Source: Limiplasma sp045538465 (GTDB lineage: Bacteria > Bacillota > Clostridia > Christensenellales > Aristaeellaceae). Taken from it: 64,000 nt of DNA. Shown here one piece after another: positions 49,909 through 59,702 of this stretch. Location of the stretch: contig JAZSRK010000051.1 in NCBI GenBank assembly GCA_045538465.1, positions 4,505 through 68,504 of the forward strand. Reading direction: 5' to 3'. How positions within the stretch are numbered: position 1 is the stretch's first letter; each line of letters starts with the position of its first letter. The notes under the pieces are model-generated. The model had not been told where the DNA came from, made no database searches, and saw only the letters and a program-made list of their open reading frames with translations. Both the position numbers and the translations under genes were made by a program.

Positions 49909-51981
49909 ATGGAAACCATGCAAAAGAGTCAGCGCTCCAAAAAGGCTCTGCAAAATCGAGAGTTGAGCTGGCTGCAGTTCAACCGTCGTGTGCAGATGGA
50001 GGCGGACAGAACCCATCATCCCCTGTTGGAAAGAGCGAAATTTTTGGCGATCGTAACCTCTAATCTGGATGAGTTTGTGCAGGTGCGTTATGGCCGGTAT
50101 CTCCAGAAAGCCGAGACGAATCCCGATAAAAAATTATTGGGCAGCATCACTGCCGAAAACTTGCGCAAAAAGATCAATAAAGAGATTTTGCGCCAAAACA
50201 ATATTCAATATTTGCTGTACGAGGGCATCCGCAGCGAGCTGTATCTGCATGGGGTACGGCTGTATCCCGTTTTTACGATGACGGAGGAACAGCGCGCCCG
50301 GGAACTGGCGTTGTTCGAAAATGAGATCGCCCCCAATATGAAGGTGCTGGCAGAGGATGCCCAGCCTGCCCAAAAACAGCTGCATATTTGTGTAAAGCTG
50401 CAATCGGGCAATCACCGCAAAAATTCTTTTGCTGTGGTGGCCTTGCCTACTTCCCTGCCCAGATTGTACGAGCTTTCTAGCGATAGCGAAAACCGTTATT
50501 TGATCCGTTTGGAAGAGATCGTGAAGCACCATTTGGAAAAGCTGTTCCCCAAGGAGACGGTGGAGCACGCCGCTGCTTTCCGTATCTTGCGCAACCAGCA
50601 TTTCGATCTGGAAGAATGCACCACGGAGACCCTTTCCGATGCCGTTAAGCAAATGCTGGATAAGCGGCACACCGGCAAAGTGGTACGGCTGGAAGCGGAA
50701 GAGCGCATGAGCGAAGAAATGCTGGGTATGCTTACCCAGCGCTTCGGCATCAAGCCGGAGCAGCGCTACCGTGCCACCGGCCCGCTGGATCTGAACAAGC
50801 TGATGATGGGGCTTTACGGCATGGTGAAGCGCCCCGATCTGAAATACGAGCCCTGTGAGCCTGTGGTGTACGAAGAACTGATGGGCGAGGATGCCTTCCA
50901 GCATATTCTGGAAAAGGATTATCTCATGTACCATCCCTACCATAGCTTTGCTCCGGTGGTCAATCTGCTCAAGCAGGCCGCCAAGGATCCGTGTGTGCGC
51001 TCCATCCAGATGACGCTGTACCGCGTATCTGGCAACAGCCCCATTGTGGCAGCGCTGGCCGATGCAGCAGCTGCGGGCAAGGATGTTTTTGTGCTGATGG
51101 AATCCTGCGCCCGCTTTGATGAGGATAACAACCTTTTCTGGGGCGAGCGGCTCAGCCGTGCGGGCTGCCGTGTATGTTACGGCTTCCCGGGCGTGAAGAC
51201 CCATAGCAAGATCGCTTTGATCCAGCGGGAGGAAGCGGGACAGCTACAGAGCGTAGTGCATTTGGGCACCGGCAACTACCACGATGGCACCGCCAAATTG
51301 TACACTGATTTTGGCTTGCTCACCGCCGATGAGACCCTTACCGCCGATGCGGTGGCCTTCTTTGAAAGCCTTAAAGGCAACGAGGCCCCCGAACTGAAGG
51401 AACTTATCAAAGCCACCGAAACATTGCAGCCTACCATTCTTAAACTGATCCAGCGCGAGAAGGAGAATGCCGAAAAGGGTCTGCCCAGCGGCATCATTGC
51501 CAAGATGAACTCCCTGTGCGATGAGAGCGTGGTGGAGGCGTTGTGTCAGGCCGGGCGGGCTGGCGTCAAGGTACAGTTGATCATCCGCGGTATTTGCTGC
51601 CTTATTCCCGGCATTCCCGGCGAAAGCGACAATATCGAAGTGTATTCGCTGGTGGGGCGTAATTTGGAACATGCCCGTGCTTTCCGCTTTGAAAACGCCG
51701 GCCAGCCGGAGGTTTATCTGTCATCGGCTGACTGGATGCGCCGTAATCTGTACAGACGAGTGGAGCTGATGTTCCCCGTAAAAGACCCGGCTTGCAAACA
51801 GGCAGTAGAAAACGTTCTGCAATTGCAGCTCAGCGATAATCAGCAGCTGCGGGTGCGTTTGCCCGATGGCTCCTACTCCCTTAAGGAGGAAGACGCCCCG
51901 GCTATCGATGCGCAGGATGTACTGCTAAAGCAGGTACAAAATGTATTTGAAGGCACCTGCCAAGAAGGAGAGAATGCATGA
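49909..51981 (+). CDS. ppk1: Polyphosphate kinase 1
   Basis: 690 residues with GGAGG before the ATG. The N domain has NRELSWLQFNRRVQMEADR and TSNLDEFVQVRYG; the H domain EKDYLMYHPYHSFAPVV; catalytic domains carry GVKTHSKIALIQRE (phosphorylated His) and LGTGNYHDGTAKLYTDFGLL. It polymerises the gamma-phosphate of ATP into polyphosphate. Its stop overlaps the cysE start by ATGA. Confidence 0.97.
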   Translation: METMQKSQRSKKALQNRELSWLQFNRRVQMEADRTHHPLLERAKFLAIVTSNLDEFVQVRYGRYLQKAETNPDKKLLGSITAENLRKKINKEILRQNNIQYLLYEGIRSELYLHGVRLYPVFTMTEEQRARELALFENEIAPNMKVLAEDAQPAQKQLHICVKLQSGNHRKNSFAVVALPTSLPRLYELSSDSENRYLIRLEEIVKHHLEKLFPKETVEHAAAFRILRNQHFDLEECTTETLSDAVKQMLDKRHTGKVVRLEAEERMSEEMLGMLTQRFGIKPEQRYRATGPLDLNKLMMGLYGMVKRPDLKYEPCEPVVYEELMGEDAFQHILEKDYLMYHPYHSFAPVVNLLKQAAKDPCVRSIQMTLYRVSGNSPIVAALADAAAAGKDVFVLMESCARFDEDNNLFWGERLSRAGCRVCYGFPGVKTHSKIALIQREEAGQLQSVVHLGTGNYHDGTAKLYTDFGLLTADETLTADAVAFFESLKGNEAPELKELIKATETLQPTILKLIQREKENAEKGLPSGIIAKMNSLCDESVVEALCQAGRAGVKVQLIIRGICCLIPGIPGESDNIEVYSLVGRNLEHARAFRFENAGQPEVYLSSADWMRRNLYRRVELMFPVKDPACKQAVENVLQLQLSDNQQLRVRLPDGSYSLKEEDAPAIDAQDVLLKQVQNVFEGTCQEGENA

Positions 51982-52781
51982 GCCACTGGAAAGCTTTGGT
52001 GAAAGAGGATCAGGAAGCGGTATTGCAGCGCGACCCTGCCGCCAAATCTATGGCGGAGGTCCGGTTGTGCTATCCCGGGCTCAAGGCCCTGCGGGTGCAC
52101 CGGCGGGCCAATGTACTCTACCATAAAGGGCATATTTTGCTGGCGCGTATGCTCAGCCAACGGGCGCGGCACAAGACCGGCATTGAGATCCACCCCGGCG
52201 CAGAGATCGGCCGCCGGGTGTTCATCGACCACGGCGACGGCGTGGTCATTGGCGAAACCACGATCATCGGTGATGATGTGACCATCTATCAGGGCGTTAC
52301 CCTTGGCGGTACCGGCAAGGATGTGGGCAAACGCCATCCCACCATCGGCAACAATGTGACCATTGGCGCAGGCGCTAAGGTGCTGGGGCCTATCACCATC
52401 GGCAACAATGTAAAGATCGGCGCAGGCTCCATCGTGCTCAAGGATGTACCGGATAACTGCACAGTGGTAGGCAATCCGGGCCGTATTGTTAAGAAAAAGC
52501 AGCCTGCACAGGGTGTCGATCTGGATCAGGTCAACCTGCCCGACCCCATGCTGGAACGGATGGAAGCACTGGTGCAGCGGCTCAGCACTTTGGAAAGTTG
52601 CTTGAAGCGCCATGCCGAGCAGTTGGGCTGTACCGAGTGTTGCGTAGAAGAAGCAGCAAATGCAGCCGCCGCAGGCGAAGAACTGGCAGCTGCAGTACAC
52701 AGCTCCATTCACCGTTGCAGCGGCGATTGCGAGCATTGCCGCACAGCGTCGCAGAACGCCCTGCAGACCGAAGAACAGTAA
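51978..52781 (+). CDS. cysE: Serine O-acetyltransferase with Cys/His-rich tail
   Basis: 267 residues, starting in the ppk1 stop. The left-handed beta-helix (LbH) runs over about 60-180: IHPGAEIGRRVFIDHGDGVV, IGETTIIGDDVTIYQGVTLG, VKIGAGSIVLKDVPDNCTVV. EpsC/CysE enzymes make O-acetylserine for cysteine synthesis. The last about 75 residues are extra: a predicted coiled stretch followed by LGCTECCVEEA and RCSGDCEHCRTA, an unusual Cys-rich tail that could bind metal or iron-sulfur. The gene precedes cysS by 30 bp. Confidence 0.9.
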   Translation: MSHWKALVKEDQEAVLQRDPAAKSMAEVRLCYPGLKALRVHRRANVLYHKGHILLARMLSQRARHKTGIEIHPGAEIGRRVFIDHGDGVVIGETTIIGDDVTIYQGVTLGGTGKDVGKRHPTIGNNVTIGAGAKVLGPITIGNNVKIGAGSIVLKDVPDNCTVVGNPGRIVKKKQPAQGVDLDQVNLPDPMLERMEALVQRLSTLESCLKRHAEQLGCTECCVEEAANAAAAGEELAAAVHSSIHRCSGDCEHCRTASQNALQTEEQ

Positions 52782-52811
52782 GCAAAAACCCTACCAAAAG
52801 GAGTGTAATAT

Positions 52812-54209
52812 ATGCAGATCTACAACAGCATGACCCGTAAAAAGGAAGAATTCAAGCCTATTCACGAAGGCAAAGTGGGCATCTACGCCTGTGGCCCTAC
52901 GGTATATAATTATTTCCATATCGGCAACGCCCGCCCGTTTATCGTGTTCGATGTGCTGCGCCGCTATTTTGAGTACAAGGGTTACGAGGTGACCTTTGTG
53001 CAGAATTTTACCGATATCGACGATAAGATGATCCGCCGTGCCAACGAGGAAAATACCACCGTTGCCGCTATTGCAGAGAAGTACATTGCTGAGTACTTCG
53101 TCGATGCCAAGGCGCTGGGCGTTCGTCCCGCTACGGTACACCCCCGCGCCACCGAACATATGCCCCAAATCATCGCTATGATCGAGAAATTGGTGGAAAA
53201 AGGGCTGGCCTACGAAAGCAACGGCGATGTGTACTATCGTGTAAAAGCCTTTGAAAATTACGGCTGCCTCTGCGGCCAGAACTTGGAAGATCTGGCTTCC
53301 GGTGCCCGCGTAAGCGTGGATGAGCAGAAGGAAGATCCGCTGGATTTTGCCCTGTGGAAGGCACAGAAGCCCGGCGAACCTGCTTGGGAAAGCCCTTGGG
53401 GCATGGGTCGCCCCGGCTGGCACATTGAGTGCTCTGCCATGAGTACCACCTATCTGGGCGAAACCTTCGATATTCACGGCGGCGGCAAGGATCTGCTCTT
53501 CCCGCACCACGAAAACGAGATCGCTCAGACCAGCGGCGCCACCGGCAAGCCCTATGTGAACTACTGGATGCATAACGGTTTTTTGAATATCGATAACGAG
53601 AAGATGTCCAAGTCTAAGGGCAATTTCTTCACCGTGCGCGATATCGCCAAGGAATACGATCTGGAAGCAGTGCGTATGTTCACCCTGTCTGCCCATTACC
53701 GCAGCCCCCTCAACTTTAGCCGGGAGCAGATCGCGCAGGCGCAGAGCAGTCTGGAACGCCTCTACATCGCCCGCGACCAGCTGAATTTCTTGGAAAACGC
53801 AGCCAAGGATCGCCAGCCCAACGAAGCGGAAACGGCCTTTATGCAGTTTGCAGATCAGTCCCGTGAGCGCTTTATCGCTGCCATGGATGACGACCTGAAC
53901 ACCGCCGATGCCTTGGGCGCCATTTTTGAACTGGTGCGTGAAGTGCACAAGCTGAACGCCACCGATGTAAGCCGTCAGGCAGTTGTTTACGGTAAGGAAA
54001 AGCTGCTGGGCATGACCGATGTGCTGGGTCTGCTCATGAAGAAGGAAGATGGTCTGCCCGCCGATGTGCAAGCGCTGGTGGATGAGCGCGCACAGGCTCG
54101 CAAGGAAAAGAACTGGAAGCGCAGCGACGAGCTTCGCGACCAGATCAAAGCCATGGGTTATATTTTGGAAGATACTGCCGCTGGCCAGAAAGTACGCAAG
54201 GGCGTTTGA
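52812..54209 (+). CDS. cysS: Cysteinyl-tRNA synthetase
   Basis: 465 residues, AAAAGGAGTG upstream. Class I HIGH motif FHIGNARPF and KMSKS motif MSKSKGNFF, plus zinc-site residues in YACGPTVY, GWHIECSAMS and HHENEIAQ. Charges tRNA-Cys; placement after cysE couples cysteine synthesis and use. Confidence 0.97.
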   Translation: MQIYNSMTRKKEEFKPIHEGKVGIYACGPTVYNYFHIGNARPFIVFDVLRRYFEYKGYEVTFVQNFTDIDDKMIRRANEENTTVAAIAEKYIAEYFVDAKALGVRPATVHPRATEHMPQIIAMIEKLVEKGLAYESNGDVYYRVKAFENYGCLCGQNLEDLASGARVSVDEQKEDPLDFALWKAQKPGEPAWESPWGMGRPGWHIECSAMSTTYLGETFDIHGGGKDLLFPHHENEIAQTSGATGKPYVNYWMHNGFLNIDNEKMSKSKGNFFTVRDIAKEYDLEAVRMFTLSAHYRSPLNFSREQIAQAQSSLERLYIARDQLNFLENAAKDRQPNEAETAFMQFADQSRERFIAAMDDDLNTADALGAIFELVREVHKLNATDVSRQAVVYGKEKLLGMTDVLGLLMKKEDGLPADVQALVDERAQARKEKNWKRSDELRDQIKAMGYILEDTAAGQKVRKGV

Positions 54210-54610
54210 TGGAACGGCCAACCAAATCGGCTGAAAAGAAAGCCGACAGTGCCCGTCTGACAAATTGGCTGCTTGCACTATTATGCCTTGCAGCGATCGT
54301 GCTGGTGCTGGCGCATTTGCGACCTGCAGAGCCGCTGCCGATGCGGGTCTTGACCTCGCCGGCAGCGGCTGTACGCACGCTTGCGCCAATGCCATCGCAA
54401 ATACCGCTGCCACAGGCGGTGAATGTAAACACAGCCACCGTGGACGAGCTTACTGCTATCCCCGGTATAGGACCGGCGTTGGCAGAGGCGATCGTACAAC
54501 AGCGGCTTGCTCATGGACGTTTCTATTACCCGCAAGACCTTCTCAGCGTAAAGGGCATCGGAGAAAGCAAACTTTCAGAAATGCTGCCGTACATCAAGCT
54601 GGATGAATGA
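54209..54610 (+). CDS. ComEA-like helix-hairpin-helix protein
   Basis: 133 residues from the ATG at 54209, which overlaps the cysS stop by one base. A membrane anchor (WLLALLCLAAIVLVLAHL) is followed by a Pro-rich linker and a C-terminal HhH2 domain: VNVNTATVDELTAIPGIGPA and LLSVKGIGESKLSEM. Membrane DNA receptor in competence by family analogy; the SLBB part of longer ComEA proteins is absent, so DNA-binding may be the only function. Confidence 0.82.
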   Translation: MERPTKSAEKKADSARLTNWLLALLCLAAIVLVLAHLRPAEPLPMRVLTSPAAAVRTLAPMPSQIPLPQAVNVNTATVDELTAIPGIGPALAEAIVQQRLAHGRFYYPQDLLSVKGIGESKLSEMLPYIKLDE

Positions 54611-54613
54611 TCG

Positions 54614-54658
54614 GTTTTCCCATACGCGCAGCGCTTGCTGAAAGCAGCAACGGAAAAC
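54614..54658 (+). other. Hairpin in front of the polysaccharide gene cluster
   Basis: GTTTTCC (54614-54620) pairs with GGAAAAC (54652-54658), and within it TTGCTG (54635-54640) pairs with CAGCAA (54645-54650). It could be a leader element of the cluster or a weak terminator of the ComEA-like gene; no T-run. Confidence 0.35.
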
Positions 54659-54695
54659 ACAGGCGATGCCTGAAGGAATACGATGGAGGATGCAT

Positions 54696-55325
54696 ATGTA
54701 CCAAAAATTTTTGAAGCGCTTTCTGGATGTTCTGTTTTCCGGTCTGATGCTGATCGTTCTTTTGCCGGTTTTGGCGCTGGTCGCGCTGCTGATCAAGCTG
54801 GATAGCAAAGGACCGGTCATTTTTAAGCAAAAGCGGGTCGGAAAAGACAAAAAGCACTTCCACATCTACAAATTTCGCACCATGCGCACCGATACCCCCA
54901 GCGATGTGCCTACCAACGACCTGCGGGGCGCCAACAGCTACATTACCAAGCTGGGCGGTTTCTTGCGCAAAACCAGCTTGGATGAGCTGCCGCAATTGGT
55001 GAATATCCTCAAGGGCGAAATGAGTTTTATTGGCCCCCGCCCTGCTCTGTGGAACCAATATGAGCTCATCCGTCTGCGGGATGAATGCGGTGCGAACGAT
55101 GTGCTGCCCGGTCTTAGCGGCTGGGCCCAAGTGAACGGACGCGATCTGCTGGGCTTGGAGGAAGAAAAGAAGGCGAGATATGACGGCGAATATGCCCGGA
55201 ATATCAGCCTTGGCTTTGATTTGAAATGTCTGGCACTGACTGTGGTCAACGTGCTGGGCATGCGCGGCGTGGCAGACGGCGACGAAGGCAAGAACCCTTC
55301 TGACCAAGCCAAAACGGAGGAATAA
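54696..55325 (+). CDS. Polyprenyl-phosphate sugar transferase (initiating enzyme)
   Basis: 209 residues from the ATG at 54696 (GGAGG upstream; longer starts lack one). Membrane helix about 12-34, then bacterial-sugar-transferase motifs KQKRVGKDKKHFHIYKFRTM, LGGFLRKTSLDELPQLVNIL, GEMSFIGPRPALWNQYE and GLSGWAQVNGRD. It attaches the first sugar phosphate to undecaprenyl phosphate on the cytoplasmic membrane face. First gene of the six-gene cluster. Confidence 0.95.
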   Translation: MYQKFLKRFLDVLFSGLMLIVLLPVLALVALLIKLDSKGPVIFKQKRVGKDKKHFHIYKFRTMRTDTPSDVPTNDLRGANSYITKLGGFLRKTSLDELPQLVNILKGEMSFIGPRPALWNQYELIRLRDECGANDVLPGLSGWAQVNGRDLLGLEEEKKARYDGEYARNISLGFDLKCLALTVVNVLGMRGVADGDEGKNPSDQAKTEE

Positions 55326-55326
55326 C

Positions 55327-56178
55327 ATGATTCGCATTTGCATCACCGGTGCAGGCAGTTATATCGGCACCCGTATTGCACAGCATTTGGCACAGCGGCC
55401 GGAAACGTTCGAAACGGTGGAACTGGATGTCAGCCAGCCTTGGCAGCCGGATGCGCTGGCCGGTTTTGACGCAGTGATCCACGTGGCTGGGATCGCTCAC
55501 CAGAAGGAGACCGACGAAAACCGTTCGTTGTATACCGCTATTAATTGTGACCTGGCGCTTGAGGTGGCAGCGGCTGCCAAAGAAAATGGCGTTAAGCAGT
55601 TTGTGTTTTTTTCCAGCATGAGCGTGTATGGCATTACGGTGGGCGAAATTGATGCATCCACCGTACCTGTCCCCAATACGGCTTATGGACAAAGCAAGTG
55701 GCAGGCAGAACAAGGCCTTGCCGAGCTGGAAGATGAAAACTTCCATGTGGCAACGCTGCGCCCGCCGATGATCTACGGCCCGGGTTGCCGGGGCAATTAT
55801 CCCCGCCTGTCTGCACTGGCAAGAAAACTGCCGGTGTTTCCTAAGGTGGATAACCGACGCAGCATGCTGTATATCGGTACTCTTTGCAGCTTTGTGGAGG
55901 CTCTGCTTCTCAGCGGCAAAGGTGGTTTGTATTTTCCCCAAAACAGGGAGTACGTTAACACGACCGATTTAGTACGCCATGTGGCACGCTGCCACGATAA
56001 GCGCATCCGGATGCTTGGCGGTTTCGGCTGGCTTTTGAAACGGTTGGAGAAAAAAGTCTCTTTGGTAAGCAAAGTGTTTGGCAGCTTGATCTATCACCAG
56101 CAGATGAGTGATGCCTTCCGCCCGGAGGATGAATTGGATTTTGCCGCTACCATCGAAAGGACGGAGGCGCACCAATGA
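55327..56178 (+). CDS. NAD-dependent epimerase/dehydratase
   Basis: 283 residues starting one base after the transferase stop. NAD-binding ITGAGSYIGTRIAQ (residues about 5-18), AVIHVAGIAHQKE, catalytic YGQSKWQAE (YxxxK) and RPPMIYGPGCRGN. Likely a nucleotide-sugar or lipid-linked sugar epimerase supplying the polysaccharide; product not predicted. Confidence 0.9.
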   Translation: MIRICITGAGSYIGTRIAQHLAQRPETFETVELDVSQPWQPDALAGFDAVIHVAGIAHQKETDENRSLYTAINCDLALEVAAAAKENGVKQFVFFSSMSVYGITVGEIDASTVPVPNTAYGQSKWQAEQGLAELEDENFHVATLRPPMIYGPGCRGNYPRLSALARKLPVFPKVDNRRSMLYIGTLCSFVEALLLSGKGGLYFPQNREYVNTTDLVRHVARCHDKRIRMLGGFGWLLKRLEKKVSLVSKVFGSLIYHQQMSDAFRPEDELDFAATIERTEAHQ

Positions 56179-57299
56179 ATAAAAAGGTATTGTTTGTAGC
56201 AACGGTGCTTAAAGGGCATGTGCTGCTGTTCCATTTGCCGTATATGCGTTGGTTCCAGCAGCAAGGCTATGAGGTGCATCTGTGCAGCCGGAACGATACC
56301 GGTGACCCCGATTTTATCGTACCCAACTGCGACCGGTATTTTGATCTGCCTTTTGAACGTTCACCCTTCCACAAAGGGAACATCGGCGTTATGAAGCAAC
56401 TGAAGCAGATCATCGACGAAAATGATTATGCGCTCATCCATTGCCACACCCCCGTGGGTGCAATGCTGGGGCGCTACTGCGCCCGTGCTGCCCGCAAGCG
56501 TGGCACCCGTGTTGTCTACTCAGCGCACGGCTTCCACTTCTTTAAAGGTGCACCGCTGAAAAACTGGCTGCTGTTTTATCCGGCTGAATGGATGATGGCA
56601 CGCTGGACCGATCTGCTCATTACCACCAACGAGGAGGATGCCCTGCGGGCCCGCCATCTCCCGGCGAAAAAAGCGGTGAAGGTCGGCGGCGTTGGTGTGG
56701 ATCTGACTCGTTTCGATCCTCCCGGTGACCGCCGCGCAGCCCGTGAGCTTTTGGAACTGCCGCAGGATGCACAAGTGATCTTGTCGGTAGGCGAGCACAG
56801 CGTGCGTAAGAATCACAGCACCATCCTTCGGGCTGCTGCCATGCTGCCTGAGGTGCAGGTACTTCTTTGCGGCTGGGGCGAAGGCAAACAGCAACTGGAA
56901 GAGCTGGCGCATACGCTCGGTATTACCGATCGTGTGCGGTTTCTTGGTTTCCGTAACGATTTGCCCAAGGTCTATCCGGCGGCAGATGTGTTTGTTTTTC
57001 CTTCCCTCCACGAAGGTTTGCCTGTGGCGCTGATGGAGGCCATGGCAGCTGGGCTGCCGGTGGTCACCTCCACCGCCCGAGGCTGTGTGGATCTGATCTG
57101 TCAGGGAGAAGGCGGTTTTTTGCGCGACCCCATGGATGCCGAAGGTATGGCAAAAGATATCCGCACCCTGCTGGAAGACCCTGCACTGCGGGAACGGATG
57201 GGAGCTGAAAACCGCAATACCATGCAGAATTATTCTCTGCCTGATATTTTGGAGAAAATGGCTGTTCTCTATCAGGAGCAATTGAAGGAGGCCCGCTGA
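56175..57299 (+). CDS. Glycosyltransferase family 4 protein
   Basis: 374 residues; ATG overlaps the epimerase stop. N-domain LFVATVLKGHVLLFHLPYMR and VVYSAHGFHFFKGA, C-domain ILSVGEHSVRKNHSTILRAA, RVRFLGFRNDLPKVYPAADV and the EX7E-like LHEGLPVALMEAMAAGLPVV. Retaining GT-B enzyme for the surface polysaccharide. Confidence 0.92.
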   Translation: MNKKVLFVATVLKGHVLLFHLPYMRWFQQQGYEVHLCSRNDTGDPDFIVPNCDRYFDLPFERSPFHKGNIGVMKQLKQIIDENDYALIHCHTPVGAMLGRYCARAARKRGTRVVYSAHGFHFFKGAPLKNWLLFYPAEWMMARWTDLLITTNEEDALRARHLPAKKAVKVGGVGVDLTRFDPPGDRRAARELLELPQDAQVILSVGEHSVRKNHSTILRAAAMLPEVQVLLCGWGEGKQQLEELAHTLGITDRVRFLGFRNDLPKVYPAADVFVFPSLHEGLPVALMEAMAAGLPVVTSTARGCVDLICQGEGGFLRDPMDAEGMAKDIRTLLEDPALRERMGAENRNTMQNYSLPDILEKMAVLYQEQLKEAR

Positions 57300-58435
57300 T
57301 GGCTTCGGTTTTGTTTGTAATGCGCTACCCGCTGCATCAGGGCGATCATCTTATTACCAAATACGATGGTCAGATGGCAGCTGCCCGGGAATTGGGGCAT
57401 CAGGTGCATTGGCTTGGCTGGAACATGGAAGGTATCTGGCTTTGCGGTGATGGCGAGCCAAAGCTTATCCGCAAAACCCATTTGTCGCATATGCCGGCTT
57501 ACAGCCACACGCTGCTCCATTGCCATCTGATGGATGGCGTTCGGATCGCTACCGATTTGGTAAAACCAGATTTGGTATACCTTCGCTTTATGCGAACTTT
57601 CGCCGGCGCGCCTGCTGCTTTGGCGTATGCAAAGAAAAACGGTGCCAAGCTGGTGGTGGAGCACCCCACTTATCCGTTTTCCAACGGCAAAACCACCTCG
57701 CTGCTCAGAAAACCATTTTTCTGGTATTGCGATATGGTTTTTCGCAAGATCGAGCCAATGATCGACCTGTATACCCTCATCGGCGACCCCTGCGACGGCA
57801 GCCTGAACGGCCGCCCCGCCATGAATATCGTCAACGGTGTGGATGTGGAGCGCTTCACGATCCATCAGCCCCGCAACGATTCGGAGGATATCCATATGCT
57901 GGCGCTTGCCAGCATGTCTCGCTGGCAGGGCTACGACCGGCTGATCCACGCCATGGCAGCCTACCAAGGCGATGCCAAGGTGGTTCTGCATCTGGTCGGC
58001 GAAGAGGGCGACGGCTCTTTGGCGCAGTGGAAAACATTGGCCGATGAACTGGGCGTAGGGGAGCAAGTGCTCTGCGAAGGCCCGGTTTATGGCAAAGAAT
58101 TGGAAGCGATGGTGTCTGCCTGCGATATTGGGATCGGTGGTCTTGGGCTGCATCGCAAAAAGCAGTTTGTCAGCATGCCGCTAAAACTGAGGGAATACAT
58201 GGCCTGCGGTCTGCCCTTTGTGTATGCGGTCGATGACCCTTCCATTCCCGATGAGCCCCGTTTCTGCATGCGGCTTCCCAACGACGATTCCATACCGGAT
58301 ATGGAGCAGCTCGTGGCCTTTGTGAAGCGTACCAAGCAAGATTACGAAGCACCGGAGCTGATGCATGCCTATGCCAAGAAGCATATGTCCTGGGCGGGTA
58401 TTCTCAAACCTGTTTTTGAAAGGCTGGGACTTTGA
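57299..58435 (+). CDS. Glycosyltransferase (GT-B fold)
   Basis: 378 residues, start ATG 57299 sharing one base with the previous stop. N-domain FVMRYPLHQGDHLITKYDGQ, VVEHPTYPFSNGKTT; C-domain MLALASMSRWQGYDRLIHAM and IGIGGLGLHRKKQFVSMPLK, ending LREYMACGLPFVYAVDD. The usual second Glu of EX7E is replaced by a PLKLREYMACG loop as in some GT4-like proteins; donor unknown. Confidence 0.85.
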   Translation: MASVLFVMRYPLHQGDHLITKYDGQMAAARELGHQVHWLGWNMEGIWLCGDGEPKLIRKTHLSHMPAYSHTLLHCHLMDGVRIATDLVKPDLVYLRFMRTFAGAPAALAYAKKNGAKLVVEHPTYPFSNGKTTSLLRKPFFWYCDMVFRKIEPMIDLYTLIGDPCDGSLNGRPAMNIVNGVDVERFTIHQPRNDSEDIHMLALASMSRWQGYDRLIHAMAAYQGDAKVVLHLVGEEGDGSLAQWKTLADELGVGEQVLCEGPVYGKELEAMVSACDIGIGGLGLHRKKQFVSMPLKLREYMACGLPFVYAVDDPSIPDEPRFCMRLPNDDSIPDMEQLVAFVKRTKQDYEAPELMHAYAKKHMSWAGILKPVFERLGL

Positions 58436-59661
58436 TGCCGAAACAGTTGATTTATCTCAGTTCCTGTGCAATACATCCCAATGGCGAGGGCGACCCATTT
58501 ATGAAAATGGAGCAGCCATGGCTCGTGCATCATTTTGATGATGTGTGGATGGTGGCCTATCAGGGAACTGCGCAGCTGACAGAACATACAGACCAAGGCT
58601 ATTCTTTGCAGCGCCCGCCTATGGCGGGCCTTTGCGCATGGTGGAAAGCGATTTTTTCCAAGGATGTTTGGCAGGAGATCCGCCGCCTGTTTCGGCAGAA
58701 AGGCTTTCGGCCGGTGGATGCGCTGAAGATCCTGCTGTTTGCTGTGCGCGGGGAGAAAATGCATCTGTTTACCGAAAGGTTGCTAAAGCAATACGGCACC
58801 GAAGATATCACGCTCTATTCCTGCTGGATGAGCTTTGATGGCTATGCAGCAGCGCTCAGTGCGCGGAAGCATCCGGAGGTTCGCTTTGTGGTAAGGGGAC
58901 ATGCATTCGATATTGACGTGGAGCGAAACGCTGTTAATCCTTATTTGATGAAGCAAGCCATTGCCGATGAAGCCGACGGGGTATATCTGATCAGCCAAAC
59001 GGCAATGGAGCAGTATAGCAGCTATATGCAAGGACGCATTCCAGCAGAAAAGCTGCATGTGTTGGCTTTCGGCTCTGCCGGCAGCGCACCCGAAACCATT
59101 TTGCCCGCTCCCTTCCATCAGGAAGGCGTGCTGCGCATTGTCAGCTGCGCCAAGGTGATCCCCATCAAGCAAGTACATGTGCTGGTGGAAGCGTTGGCTC
59201 AGTGGGAAGGAGCCCCCGTGCATTGGACGCATATCGGTGATGGGGAAGATTTTGATGAAGTGCGTAAATTGGCAGAAGAACTGCTTGACCATAAAGAAAA
59301 CGTGATCGTGCGTTGGCTTGGCAGCTTGTCCGCAGGTGAAGTATTGACACTTTACGAGAACGAACCCTTTGATGTGTTTATCAACACCAGCCGTAAGGAG
59401 GGCGTTCCGGTATCCATTATGGAAGCAATGCGCTGCGGCGTACCAGCGATCGCTCCCCGGGTGGGCGGTTTGCCGGAATTGGTTACGGAAGAAACCGGCT
59501 GGCTGTATGAGCCTGAGACTGGTGCGGACGGGGTCTGCCAAGGCCTGAACGCTTTGGCAGCGCAAACGCCTGAGCAGGCACAAAGCCGCAGGGCAGCAGC
59601 TGCCGCACGTTGGCAGGATCAATTCCAAAATGCATCTGGGCTTGAAAAAATGCTTGGCTGA
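58435..59661 (+). CDS. Glycosyltransferase family 4 protein
   Basis: 408 residues from the ATG at 58435, overlapping the previous stop by one base. LIYLSSCAIHPNGEGDPFMK at the N-terminus, C-domain IVSCAKVIPIKQVHVLVEAL, HWTHIGDGEDFDEVRKLAEE and NTSRKEGVPVSIMEAMRCGV (EX7E). Retaining GT of the same cluster, which continues after a 41-bp gap. Confidence 0.92.
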   Translation: MPKQLIYLSSCAIHPNGEGDPFMKMEQPWLVHHFDDVWMVAYQGTAQLTEHTDQGYSLQRPPMAGLCAWWKAIFSKDVWQEIRRLFRQKGFRPVDALKILLFAVRGEKMHLFTERLLKQYGTEDITLYSCWMSFDGYAAALSARKHPEVRFVVRGHAFDIDVERNAVNPYLMKQAIADEADGVYLISQTAMEQYSSYMQGRIPAEKLHVLAFGSAGSAPETILPAPFHQEGVLRIVSCAKVIPIKQVHVLVEALAQWEGAPVHWTHIGDGEDFDEVRKLAEELLDHKENVIVRWLGSLSAGEVLTLYENEPFDVFINTSRKEGVPVSIMEAMRCGVPAIAPRVGGLPELVTEETGWLYEPETGADGVCQGLNALAAQTPEQAQSRRAAAAARWQDQFQNASGLEKMLG

Positions 59662-59702
59662 GCCATGAAGGAAACAAGCGGAGCACAACAAGGAGGTTTA
59701 TC

